From contig JAYMTA010000358.1 of the NCBI GenBank assembly GCA_036897625.1, positions 1-30,636 on the forward strand: 30,636 nucleotides of DNA, in the 5' to 3' direction. This document shows, in pieces, positions 12,736 to 22,014 of the stretch (positions are counted from its first letter, which is position 1; each line of letters opens with the position of its first letter). The notes under the pieces were generated by a model. It had not been told where the DNA came from and did no database searches. It worked only from the letters and a program-made list of their open reading frames with translations. The position numbers and the translations under genes are program-made. This DNA is from Pelargonium cotyledonis. Its lineage: Eukaryota; Streptophyta; Magnoliopsida; Geraniales; Geraniaceae.

Positions 12736-12927
12736 ATGCTGTCTTATACTTTTCTAAAAAAGAAATTCCACTTATTCAAAGGAGTCCGGGCCCCTTTTTG
12801 TAAGAGAAGCGTAACTACGAAAGAAGGGTTACAAGGGTGCAATTACTGGGATTTTTTGCTTTCATTATTGATAGTAGAGTTCATAGTGTGCTCTTTAGTT
12901 TACAAGTTTACTATTTTAGATTCTTGA
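12736..12927 (+). CDS. Unrecognised small ORF, 63 aa, one predicted membrane segment
   Basis: It starts with ATG, has a basic N-terminal half (KKKFHLFKG, CKRS) and then a hydrophobic stretch of about 20 residues (DFLLSLLIVEFIVCSLVY). Small chimeric membrane ORFs occur in plant mitochondria, but no similarity to a known atp, cox or nad segment was recognised. It is most probably a chance ORF. Confidence 0.12.
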   Translation: MLSYTFLKKKFHLFKGVRAPFCKRSVTTKEGLQGCNYWDFLLSLLIVEFIVCSLVYKFTILDS

Positions 12928-14787
12928 GGGAATGCCTTTGGTATTTAGTTAGTTTGAGAGGGGTTATTAAAGAATAAGAATAAAAACGGGTTTACAACTA
13001 CAAGCCATAATAATTTTCCCGCTCGCTATGTCATAGTTTTAAGGAAGACTTTTCCTAAGAGCGCACCTTATATAACCTCAAAAACCTCTGTACAGATATG
13101 ATATACAGTATTGTTCTTAAAAAAAGCTTGTATAGAATAGTTTGTGTAATACAGTGCTCAATATTTCATTTGGAACGCCTGTAGGTTAAGTTGCCAGAAA
13201 CTGCGAAATATGAGAAAAGTTTTCTATTTAGCTAGACAATCCGGAAGACCCCTTTCTTTGTCCTAAAGTCACCATTATAGACACGTAGTTTTTATACGAA
13301 CCAAAACTGTATTTTAACAAAGGATTTGTAAGTTAAACACTTGAGGGTTTTTCTTTACATGTTCTCAAGCGGGCAGTCCCGCCTAAGTGTTATTATTGTT
13401 TTATAGTTCTTTTTTGTGTCCTACTTTTGAAGAATATTCCAGCTTCCTTTTAAAGAATTTTTAGAGAGCAGAATCGAGTACCTTCGCATATAAAAAATAG
13501 AGGGGTCCTCTCTCCGTAATTAGAATAGGAGGTCTTTTCCCGAAATGTTCTAGATTTCCCCGGTATTGTTACTTCTCGAGATATTACTAAGGGATACTTT
13601 GAGTGTCAGACTTTAATTAATAGGATTCCGGGCCCTTATACAACTAAAAAGCAGGCGGCTAGCTGGTTTCCTCTCTTCTAGGTGTTTAAGGGAACTCAGT
13701 AAGTAAACTTTAGGATAAAAAGCAACGACTTTCCTTAGGGATTTCAGGTCTATCACACGGGATTTTCTTGGGCATTATTCATTCTATTTAATTCAGATTT
13801 TGTTATCTTTAGCCTTTAGGAGAATGATATTAGGAATATGAAACCCAAGGAGTCGCTTTTATCCTATGATTAAGGTACACTAACACCCTCCTCAGCGATC
13901 AGTTCGACTACCTCTTAAGGTGTTCCCTTGAAGCTTTTGAGGCGATATTTTCTTGTTTTTAAACTCATCTCTTTTCAAGGATTTACTGGAATAATGAAAT
14001 GACTCTTACAGGAAGACAGATTCAACAGGCCGCTACCCTAGCTACTATTTTCTAAAGGGTTTCTATTATAGAAGACTTCTAGATACCCACCAATAATTAG
14101 AGAGATCAAAGACTTTCCTCTTTTATCTGGAATAAGAAACCTGGAACTCAAGGCAACTCCTTAACAGGGTTACAAAAGGTACTTTTAAAATCCATAACAC
14201 TTTATTTAGTAAAATACTTTCAATTTCAATAAAGGCTAACGAAAAGGATATTAGGGTAAGTTCGAGTTGCAGGGCTTTCTTTTTTAGAGTTGTTTGTATA
14301 GGTATAGTATCTAATGAATTAACTAAGGCCTAAAGTTGGGGTGTGATAAACTTAAAAGGAATTCCTAGGAGATATTTCCAGATAAGTAGTTCTACAAAGC
14401 AGAAACTTCTTGGTTAACACGGACAAGGAATTTTTTTGGGGTTTTTTCTAGACAAGGTTTTGCTTTCATTTTCTATTACCTTTAGTTCTTGGTGTAGCAA
14501 GTTGACTTGTTCTTGGAAATTGTTCTAATGGAGTACTTTATAGCTGTTGCTGCTAGATTCTATTTTTATTGTTCGAGAGTCTGAGTTGAAATTCCTAGGA
14601 TAAGATAAAAACTAAAATGTATTCTGGGTTTTGCAAGGTACAGATTTTCCATATTCTTTCCTTAGTCTAATGGAATATACAGGAAAACTAAGTAACTTAT
14701 TCTATTTCCTGAGGCAAAGCTCTTTAGTCTTCTTGGGATAACGGAAACACTATTTCTTATTCTTATTCCTCTTAGGTATGCAGCTCT

Positions 14788-15012
14788 ATGTCTATAGTAA
14801 GCAAAGTAGATAATCCTAAGTCAACATTTCCTAACCTTGTGCCCAACCAGTACTTTCTTGGTGTACAAAAGACAACAAGCTTTTGCCCTTTCATGTCTAC
14901 TGGGATAAGCTCTCCAGCGAGACCTTCACAGGAATTCAATGTAGTTGGTTTACAGAATCCTAACCAGGAATTAGAATCCTTCATCAGCTTAGATCGGAAG
15001 AAAGCTCTCTAG
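14788..15012 (+). CDS. Unrecognised small ORF, 74 aa
   Basis: The frame begins with ATG and encodes a polar, Ser/Pro-rich sequence with no membrane segment or motif I recognise (MSIVSKVDNPKST, then GISSPARPSQEF). The opposite strand is open over almost the same span (14772-14984, 70 aa), which is unusual in this stop-rich DNA. It could be a fragment of a captured nuclear or foreign gene in either orientation, or chance. I assign no function. Confidence 0.15.
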   Translation: MSIVSKVDNPKSTFPNLVPNQYFLGVQKTTSFCPFMSTGISSPARPSQEFNVVGLQNPNQELESFISLDRKKAL

Positions 15013-15199
15013 CATAGCCTCAAGATATTCCCTTGCTTACATACAAATAGGAAAGTGATAAATGGAGTCTCATTCCAAAGAATAAGACCTACCTCTGCAA
15101 CACAACAGCTTTTCCTTTGACGATTATAACACCATTGCCTTCAATCCCAGATTAGATTAAGAGTCCTACATTCTTTGGATAAGTACTTTCCAGACTAGA

Positions 15200-15790
15200 A
15201 TACATTTCCTAGCTTAGCTTTACAAGAACACTTTAACCAGTAACATAGACATTAGTCTTATCTTAAACGACTAAATCGGATAAGTACTCTCCTAAGGCTA
15301 ATCCTATACTCTCAACTAAAAGGAATCTACTCAATACAAATAGCAACAATTATCTGTTATCAATTCCCGTTTAGAAGTATAAGTTATAAGAGCTTAGCTA
15401 CAACAAAGACAGTTTATGTTATCCACTAAGAATGGTCCTAGCTTTACAAACTAAGGCATACTTTTTCTTAGAATTATACCGGCTATAAGCTTTGCTATTA
15501 TGGAATGGTACTTACTGGAAAGTAGTTATACAAGCAAAAGAACTAAGATACAAGCATGTAATTTCAGATGTATGCGTCATTTATTACTAGATTTACTAGG
15601 ATTAGAGAGTTCTAACAAGGAGGTCTAGTTCCTAAAGTGGGTAAGGAATACTGAGTACAGTCAAGCACAAGAATGAGTACAACCAGAGTACCTAAATTGA
15701 CAGCTTAGGAAATAAATGTTGAAGTTTAAAGAGGGTAACTCGTGCGATACCATCAGAGCAAAGATAGAGCTACACCGGCAAGGACAGCTA
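15200..15790. repeat. Diverged repeat blocks shared with 7735-8170
   Basis: This is the second locus of the block family. The 8000-like block comes first (15220-15290) and the 7735-like block second (15668-15780). Between them lies the word GTTTATGTTATCC (15411-15423), which also occurs at 8629-8641. The rearranged order suggests old recombination. Confidence 0.6.
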
Positions 15791-15799
15791 AACAGCTAA

Positions 15800-17248
15800 G
15801 AAGAGTGCAGGGAATTGGACTGTGTGATTCCTGCCTAGATCAGTTAGTGAAGAGCCAGTCCTGTGTATTTGAGAGGTTTCAGTTCTAGTCAATCTCCCGT
15901 TACTAATAGAAAAATCCTATTTATCAGTCTCCTGTGTTTCGATTGGAATATGTTACTTGGTACTTGCAGGGTCCCATCTTAGCAGTACTCCTCCTTGCAA
16001 TACAAAACCCGGTAGCGGTAGAGCGAGCAACATGACAAACCTCTATCTTGTACATGGTTCAAGACCCATAGCACATAGGGAGAAATAGGAAGACTTGGAT
16101 TAGATTATAGAATATTCCCTTTTTTTATCCCATAGTACCTTTTGGCTTCTTTAAAAAAGCCGAAGTGTAGAGGCTTTACACAGGACTTGAACTTGAGGAA
16201 ACCCTTAAAAAGCGAAAAAGTCGATATTTTGTTAGATGCCCCCCTCACTGGTAGAATTGCGTTTTTGGTAGGTTAATAAAAAAGGCTTGAGTCATTAATT
16301 TAATTGGATGGCATGACGTAGTTCGAGATACCACAAGTAAAGAATATTCTAATTTTCTGCACAAAGAAAAGTACGCAGAGAGTAAAGATAAGTAGGATTT
16401 ACTATAAAGAATGAAAACAAGGATAAATGGAAATCCAGCGAGAACTTTAGGGATCTTCTGACAAATAGGACAAATACAATAGAGGTATACCAAAAACTAC
16501 TTATGAAAGTAACTAGAATCTAAGGAACCGAATTTGAGCTTACTGTAGAGAAGAGGAAGACAAACACCCAGAACTTTAGCCTCAGCTATCTAGACTAGAA
16601 AACTGAAATATTAAATATAGCACTTTCAATTCGTAAAACCCTGAAACACAGAAAAGTAGCCAAATCTCCTTAAAAGGACCTTGTGCTCTTAGTCTGCCTG
16701 CCTTAGAGATAGACTTCTGACCTATAGGAGTTAAAGTAGAGATAGATACTTACACGAGTTAGTAGTTAGTATAGAGGGAGACTGAATGCCTTAATGCTTT
16801 CGGGGGCCTTTCTTTATTTAAGCCTGTTCTTGTACTATTAGTATTTGTATTAGTATTACTTATAAAGGGGATATATTACTCATGTCCTATGTAGCTAATA
16901 AAGAGCAAACTAACCTTCTACAATGCAGAATACATCCTTCTTACCGAGTAACCAAGAATGGTTAGGAGGTTAGGGCACAATACTATATTATAGATAAAAC
17001 ACCTCACACAATGACACCTACTCCAAAAGGAAAAAACAGGCTCTCAAAAATACAAATATTACTTTTGTTTCAACTCCTTAACTTTATATTCCGTAAAATC
17101 TTACCTCTATTTACTATCCTGAACCTAATTGGAGGGAACTCAATTCCTATTAAATTCCTAAAATGAATAATGAAAGCAAAACCTTGTCTAGAAAACCTAT
17201 AAAATAAGCCACAAAGCAAATAAAACTCTGAAGGAACTGAGGAGGGAT
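15800..17248. other. Non-coding DNA
   Basis: No gene is recognised. A plus-strand tRNA-like patch at about 16012-16075 has a T-arm-like ATGGTTCAAGACCCAT but no supporting acceptor or anticodon stems. Confidence 0.5.
16139..16165. other. 9-bp stem-loop with one bulge
   Basis: CTTT-T-GGCTT (16139-16148) pairs with AAGCCGAAG (16157-16165) around an 8-nt loop. No gene is adjacent. Confidence 0.5.
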
Positions 17249-17289
17249 GGCAAGGTTTATCCCTGGTTGAACGAAGTACAGAGTTGGTT
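17249..17289 (-). repeat. Inverted copy of the ~37-bp repeat
   Basis: The reverse complement of 17249-17276 is nearly identical to 19151-19176 in nad4 intron 1, with one inserted G and one G-to-A change. The preceding bases (17277-17289, reverse complement CCAACTCTGTA) match the unit tail seen at 26388-26401. This copy is upstream of nad4 and opposite in orientation. Confidence 0.65.
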
Positions 17290-17789
17290 AGTTACAGCTC
17301 TCAAGGTTGGATTTCCTTGATTGGGAATTCAGGATTGGTTGATTTGGAGTGTAAGGTTTTCATTGACTCAATTTCTTTATAAGTGATAGGGTTTCTTTCT
17401 TAGTCTAAGTTTTTTCTCCGTTTCTTAGTACTCATTCTTTCTAGACAAGGAATTTAACCAACTCTTAATCTATTGCTTGTGAGTCAGAGTGTAGGTGTTC
17501 CTCAAAGGCACTCGTACTTTGTCAGCGCATTCTCATTGTATTGGACTAGCCACCCAACTTCAGGAATTTGTCTGAACGTCTCATCAAGGATCGAACATTC
17601 TCTAACTCGAGAGCTCACAGAGTACTTTCATGTAGGTTTGATTTCAAAGGTGATCTCTAAGAATAGGACCTTTTTTCTAATGAAGGGTAAAGGGGGATTC
17701 TTTCTAAGCTGTACTCAATCTCACAGAATTGGAAATAGAAATGAACTCACTCTTATTTCAGCTGCTTTTAAGGGTGCTCATCAGTAACC

Positions 17790-18454
17790 GTTATCTAGAC
17801 ACTTAATACTAGAAACAATTTCTATAATCTTAGAACCGAGCCTAGTTGATCAGGGTAAGTTAAGGAGCCAAGTCTTTGATGAGCTGAATCACTTAAATAG
17901 AAATGAATCTCAATGAGTCTCTTAGAAGATGTATAATCTAGCCAATTACAGTCTTGTTCTTTATCTGTAGAATGAGAGTGAGAAAGAAGTTGACTTATGC
18001 TCTCGACTGTCAAAAGAGGTGCGGTAGCCCAAGTAGCCAGTCAGTTTCTTTAACAACACTTTCTTCTTTCTTGTGGTTAGATCACTTGTTGTTGGAATCT
18101 CAAGTCATGGGTTCAAGTTCCCTTTCTTCTTCTTTTTTAACCTACCTTTTTTCTTTTTTTCGATTGGTAATGATTGTTGGCAAGCTTTTGTTGTGCGATC
18201 GTTGTCAACTCCTTCGTTACCTAACCGGCACTTTATGCTCGGGACAGTGAGACTGAAGTTTGGGGTCTGTGTTTGTACTAAGAGCAGTTTGACCTGGTTG
18301 CTGGTCTAAGAGACTAAAGTCAAATGTGTATCCTTTCGCTGATTCTTGGTAGAAGACTAGAAGGCAGCGGTTAGCTAGGTGTTTGATATTGTCTGGTTTT
18401 TTTCTACTGTTTTTGTTCTTTCTGTTATGCCCGAATCTTTGATGTTGATAGTAC
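17790..18454 (+). other. 5' flank of nad4
   Basis: This should contain the nad4 5' leader. It has a T/C-rich tract at about 18050-18170. A CATGGGTTCAAGTTCC word at 18106-18121 looks like an isolated tRNA T-arm, with no convincing remainder. Open frames here run past the nad4 start in other phases and are not taken as genes. No certain promoter core was identified. Confidence 0.4.
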
Positions 18455-18903
18455 ATGTTACAAGAGTTTGTTTGTCTGAGTGGTCTTCTTTTGTGTCCTG
18501 TTCTGGGAATGGTGATTGTGCTTTTTATTCCAAATTCCCGGATCCGTCTGATCCGAGTTCTGGGGCTTTGTTGTTCTCTTTTGACATTTTTGTATTCGCT
18601 TGTTTTTTGGGTCTGCTTTGATGCCTCTACGTCCAAGTTTCAATTTGTGGAAAGCTTTCGCTGGCTTCCTTATGAGAACATTTCTCTTTCTCTGGGTCTG
18701 GACGGTCTTTCTTTATTCTTCGTGCTATTGACTACTTTTCTGATACCGATTTGTATCTTGGTGGGTTGGTCGGGAATGAGAAACCTTGGGAAAGAGTATA
18801 TTATATCATTTCTTATCTGCGAATTCTTACTGATCGCAGTTTTTTCTATCCTCGATCTGCTCCTTTTCTATGTTTTTTTCGAAAGCGTTTTAATCCCGAT
18901 GTT
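18455..18903 (+). CDS. nad4: nad4 exon 1
   Basis: This exon encodes residues 1-149 plus two bases of codon 150, from MLQEFVCLSG to FFESVLIPM. The 449-nt length is 12 nt less than the 461-nt angiosperm exon, and the difference lies at the variable N terminus. It ends at ATGTT directly before a GTGCG group II 5' splice site, the same phase as in Arabidopsis (two bases of a Phe codon). Two nearby ATGs at 18427 and 18442 are out of frame. Confidence 0.95.
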
Positions 18904-21163
18904 GTGCGGAGCTTCGTATCTGGTATTCGCTGGGATCCAACCAGCACTTTTTTCATCCTATGCGGGAGCGCCTGTCTAAGATGAGCAGTCAACCCCCTGG
19001 AAGCGGTCGTACTTAATTTCCGCTAAGCTCTCGGGAAGCGGGGGTAGTCCCGTGTGTAAGCATAGAAAAAGGGAACTCACAGCGAACCCTAGAAAGAGTA
19101 GGGAGGATTGCTTTAGTAAGACAATTTCACACAATCTAAACCCTCCTCTCTTCGTTCAGCCAGGATAAACCTTGCCAAACTCTTCACTTTGTTCAGACAA
19201 GATAAACTTGCCTACTCTAGCTTGTATGGATATGCAGTCAGAGTTGCTCCTAGGTTTTTGGGCTCTTGGGTGCCTGCACATTTGCGCGAATACTCGGATA
19301 ACAGCTACGAGGGAGACCCCCTGGGATGGACGTAAACCCAAGAGTTGGAGTGTAGGGATAATCGTCCGGTGCCTACTTGAGAAGCGCCCTGGCAGCCTTA
19401 TAAGAGGTCTCTTTTTTGCCTGTCTTTTGGGCGGCTGAAGAAGTGAGGGAGTGAGCCGTATGAGGCGTGAGTCTCACATACGGTTCTCTGAGAAGGGAGT
19501 GGCTACTTACTGGAGCCCCTTAAATTGGCTGTCTACTTGTGTCACCTCTGACTCTCCCATAATAATAGGAGTTTGGGGCTCTCGTCAACGTAAGATAAAG
19601 GCAGCCTATCAATTTTTCCTTTATACATTGCTTGGCTCTGTCTTTATGCTTTTAGGTCTTCTCTTTTTCTTTCTGGAGACGGGTACTACGGATTTGCAAC
19701 TTTTATTAACGACTGAGTTTAGTGAGCGTCGTCAAATTCTTCTTTGGCTTTCTTTTTTCGCGTCTTTCGCGGTCAAAGTTCCTATGGTACCTCTTCATAT
19801 TTGGTTACCCGAAGCTCATGTGGAAGCACCTACTGCTGGCTCGGTGCTCTTGGCCGGAATTCTTTTAAAATTGGGAAGCTATGGCTTTTTACGCTTTTCA
19901 ATACCGCTTTTTCCCGAAGCGACTCTCTTTTTCACGCCCTTTCTTTATACTTTGAGCGCGATTGCTATCATATATACTTCATTGACCACCTTAAGGCAAG
20001 TGGATCTTAAGAAAATCATTGCTTATTCCTCAGTAGCACATATGAATCTGGTCACTATTGGTATCTTCAGTCTGAACATACAGGGAATTGGGGGTAGCCT
20101 CTTACTAATGCTCAGTCATGGACTTGTTTCCTCAGCACTCTTTCTATGTGTTGGACTTCTCTATGACCGACATAAGACTCGACTTCTTAGATATTACGGA
20201 GGCTTAGTCAGTACGATGCCTACTTTTTCTGTGATTTTCCTCTTTTTCAGTTTGGCAAATATGGCTTTGCCGGGTACCAGCAGCTTTGTGGGGGAGATTC
20301 TGATTTTGGTAGGAGCTTTCCAAAGAAAGAGTTTGGTGGCAACAGTCTCAGCTAGTGCTATGGTTTTAGGAGCTGCTTATTCCCTGTGGCTCTATAATCG
20401 TGTAGTTTCCGGTAACTTAAAACCCGATTTTCTACATAAGTTTTCAGATCTCAATTCACGAGAGGTTTTCATCTTTCTACCATTTCTTGTTGGAGAGGCG
20501 ACCGTCAGCTACCAAGGGCTTGCTTCAGATGCAACTTCTACCAGAAGATAAGGTAGAAGTCCTCTTATAGTTGTCTCCTTTAGAAGTGTTTTTGGATAAG
20601 ACGGCCAGCTGATTATGAATGCGCTCTTTGGGAGCCGCGTCAGATTCTTTGAGCAAGTTTACACCTACACCATATACGGACTCCAAGTTTTTATGGTATA
20701 AAAGGTAGAGGGCTTCAAAAGCACGACTGGAGTGCTCGTCATATAAGAAGAGAGAAGCACGAGACTCCTTGGTAGTACCGGTGAACCAGATAGGAAACCC
20801 TCTTGTCTTGGACGGAGGGCTCGTAGTATCCTTTCGATCTTATTCGGAATTGAGAAGGAGTCTAAATCAAGAATCAGTCATCGATCTTGCAACTCTGGGA
20901 CAAGTTGTACAGGAATCTTTCACACCACTCAAAACGAAGGGCAGTAGGAAGAAGAAGAAAACCCACGTACAATGGTTGGTGAGCCCAGTGATAGGAAACT
21001 ATCTTGCTGAGTTCGGAGAGCAAAGGTCTAGCTTGAGCACTTCTAAAGTAAGGCCCCTTGATATTAGACTCTACTTATTTGGATGGGTGTTCACCCCAAG
21101 GTCTTTTTGGACTGCATGGATACGACCGTAAGTAACTTAGTGCAACATGGAAAGTTTTCTTAA
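18455..21163 (+). CDS. nad4: nad4, NADH dehydrogenase (complex I) subunit 4, split gene in three exons
   Basis: The CDS is join(18455..18903, 19558..20495, 21075..21163): 1476 nt and 491 residues. The product is the mitochondrial-encoded antiporter-like subunit ND4 of respiratory complex I, in the inner membrane. The protein is almost entirely hydrophobic helices. The channel residues of the NuoM family are present: E143 (FFE, TM5), K223 (VKVPM), K254 (LLKLG) and E396 (FVGE), as are the landmarks HIWLPEAHVEAP and SLWLYNRV. The start is the ATG at 18455, because TAG at 18449 closes the frame upstream. This makes the N terminus four residues shorter than the 495-residue Arabidopsis protein as I recall it. 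Exon joins were placed by phase and group II boundaries, and the lengths 938 and 89 nt match the angiosperm exons exactly. No frame breaks are seen. Many conservative substitutions differ from typical angiosperm NAD4, and the protein reads correctly without assumed C-to-U editing. Confidence 0.97.
19150..19212 (+). repeat. Tandem pair of a dispersed ~37-bp repeat inside nad4 intron 1
   Basis: Two diverged units lie head to tail: CTTCGTTCAGCCAGGATAAA at 19150 and CTTTGTTCAGACAAGATAAA at 19187, each continuing into a CTTGCC-type block. They sit between the 5' part of the intron and domain V. Related copies occur at 17249-17289 (minus strand), 26348-26405 and 21197-21211, so the intron has either captured or donated a mobile short repeat. 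Confidence 0.7.
19453..19486 (+). other. Group II intron domain V of nad4 intron 1
   Basis: This 34-nt hairpin has the canonical form: GAGC at its 5' base with the catalytic AGC triad, paired to GTTC. The lower helix is CCGTATG with CATACGG, and the upper helix is capped by a GTGA (GNRA) tetraloop at 19467-19470. It is the catalytic core element of the ribozyme, and its intactness argues that the intron is still spliced. Confidence 0.92.
19558..20495 (+). CDS. nad4: nad4 fused exons 2 and 3, intron 2 absent
   Basis: This continuous 938-nt exon runs from the third base of codon 150 (Phe) through FLPFLVG plus the first base of the next codon. Angiosperm exon 2 (515 nt) and exon 3 (423 nt) sum to exactly 938 nt. 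The usual second intron (nad4i976) is therefore missing, and the former junction falls between 20072 and 20073, in the sequence encoding FSLNIQGIGG. There is no insertion, deletion or frame scar. It encodes the central antiporter core with K223, K254 and E396. Confidence 0.95.
20496..21074 (+). other. Group II intron 3 of nad4 (nad4i1399), cis-spliced, 579 nt
   Basis: This intron lies between codons for FLVG and VIWMGV, the classical third nad4 intron site. Domain V is at 20981-21014, and a domain VI stem (GTCTA 21026-21030 with TAGAC 21065-21069) sits just before the CTCTAC 3' end. The 5' end reads AGGCGACC rather than GTGCG. A boundary shifted one base left (GAGGCG, then exon 4 starting at C21074) is also frame-compatible. 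No maturase ORF is present. The intron is very short for a plant mitochondrial group II intron. Confidence 0.88.
20981..21014 (+). other. Group II intron domain V of nad4 intron 3
   Basis: This is a 34-nt hairpin with GAGC/GTTC at the base, a GATAG/CTATC upper helix and a GAAA tetraloop at 20995-20998. The proportions (14 + 4 + 16) are the same as in the intron 1 domain V, and the AGC catalytic triad is present. Confidence 0.88.
21075..21163 (+). CDS. nad4: nad4 exon 4 (last exon)
   Basis: The exon is 89 nt, the standard angiosperm length, and supplies the C terminus (WMGVHPKVFLD, then VSNLVQHGKFS) and the TAA stop at 21161-21163. Its start follows the CTCTAC end of the preceding intron. The first two bases complete a Val codon split across the intron. 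A longer open frame through this region (20769-21131) is in another phase and belongs to intron sequence. Confidence 0.93.
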
Positions 21164-21196
21164 TAGTCATCAGCAACAAAAAAAGGTGCAGCTCAT

Positions 21197-21211
21197 TCTC
21201 ACTTCGTTCAG
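21197..21211 (+). repeat. Short partial copy of the ~37-bp repeat
   Basis: TCTCACTTCGTTCAG just downstream of the nad4 stop codon matches the unit boundary seen in intron 1 (TTCACTTTGTTCAG). It is short, so chance cannot be excluded. Confidence 0.35.
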
Positions 21212-21978
21212 ATCCAAGCTATAACTAACCTAACTGCTCTGCCTTGTTCTTGTTCCGATTGGTTAGGGAATTAAGGTCGTAGGAGAGCACTTGAGTGCCA
21301 GCCGGGACAGTGTAATTCATCTAGGTTTCTTAGGTTTCATTGTAGGGGGACCTACCGCTTTATCTAGCGCTTTTGAGTCTAGAAAAGAGAATCAAAACTT
21401 ACAACTCTTATTCTTCTCTTATTCTTGTTCTTGTTAGAGTCTTCTTGTAGCCTGTACTTACTAATACGATTTTATCTAGGAGTATAGTCTTACCTGTGAG
21501 GATTCTTAGTTGTCAGTTCATTTTGAGATTACAACCTTGCCTTGTTAGTCTTGGTCTATGTTGTTTGGTTATCCCTTTTTCCTTAGAGCTTTCACTTTCT
21601 TAGTCTTAATACCTATCTTATACTACTCCGTGGATTAGGGTTCCCTGTATTCCCTGTAGCTAGTATTGTATTCTTCTTATAGTTTTTATCCTAAAGTCTA
21701 TCTTTTTACCAATATCTCTGCCTTGACTAATCAAGATTCTTATGGATATTTGTTAAGAGTTCCTATTTCTCCTAAGACTTTGTACGAAATTCTTTAGTTC
21801 TAATAGCCTAATTGTTAAGGCGCTTACTTCTGGCTTTTATTACCTTATTAACCTCAGTAAGTACTTACCTTTATTACCCTGATTTACTTTCCTTTGCTAA
21901 CTTTCTTATCCACAGCTAACCTCTTCTACCTATCCTAGTCATACCTTTTCTTAGGAGAGATACCCGTACTTGGATTCT

Positions 21979-22014
21979 TAGCTATACCTTCTTTCCTAGC
22001 TATACCTGCTTTCT
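21979..22014. repeat. Tandem 18-bp repeat, two units
   Basis: TAGCTATACCTTCTTTCC at 21979-21996 is followed directly by TAGCTATACCTGCTTTCT at 21997-22014, 16 of 18 bases identical. It lies in a pyrimidine-rich block. Confidence 0.8.

Larger units (their letters stand above)
9601..14771. other. Non-coding AT-rich DNA
   Basis: It contains the hairpin at 10297 and the weak ORF at 12736. Other open frames here (9800-10063, 10556-10774 and 11224-11418, minus strand) lack an ATG start and show no known domain. Confidence 0.5.
18904..19557 (+). other. Group II intron 1 of nad4 (nad4i461), cis-spliced, 654 nt
   Basis: The intron begins GTGCGG, the group II 5' consensus, and has domain V at 19453-19486 followed by a domain VI stem in which GGGAG pairs with the 3' terminal CTCTCC. 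It contains no maturase ORF, so splicing would depend on proteins encoded elsewhere. It is clearly shorter than the angiosperm counterpart as I remember it (over 1 kb). The 3' end is set by reading frame and homology at 19557; the final two bases, CC, are not the usual AY. The interior carries a tandem copy of a dispersed 37-bp repeat (19150-19212). Confidence 0.9.

Noticed and set aside
16012-16080. Plus-strand patch resembling initiator tRNA
   Set aside because: A GTAGAG word, a CAUGA-like word and a T-arm-like hairpin are present, but spacing and stems do not make a cloverleaf.
17473-17787. 104-aa open frame upstream of nad4
   Set aside because: It begins with TTG rather than ATG. A faint YFHVGLISK stretch recalls LAGLIDADG endonucleases, but there is no LAGLIDADG motif and the length is far too short.
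18217-18643. Minus-strand open frames of 139 and 61 aa
   Set aside because: They overlap nad4 exon 1 and its leader on the opposite strand, are highly basic and low in complexity, and match no family; they are shadows of the real exon.
19172-19438. 88-aa plus-strand frame and a 61-aa minus-strand frame inside nad4 intron 1
   Set aside because: Neither has reverse transcriptase or maturase motifs; both lie in structured intron sequence.
20769-21131. 120-aa plus-strand open frame
   Set aside because: It lies in nad4 intron 3, runs through domain V, and enters exon 4 in the wrong phase; it is not a maturase.
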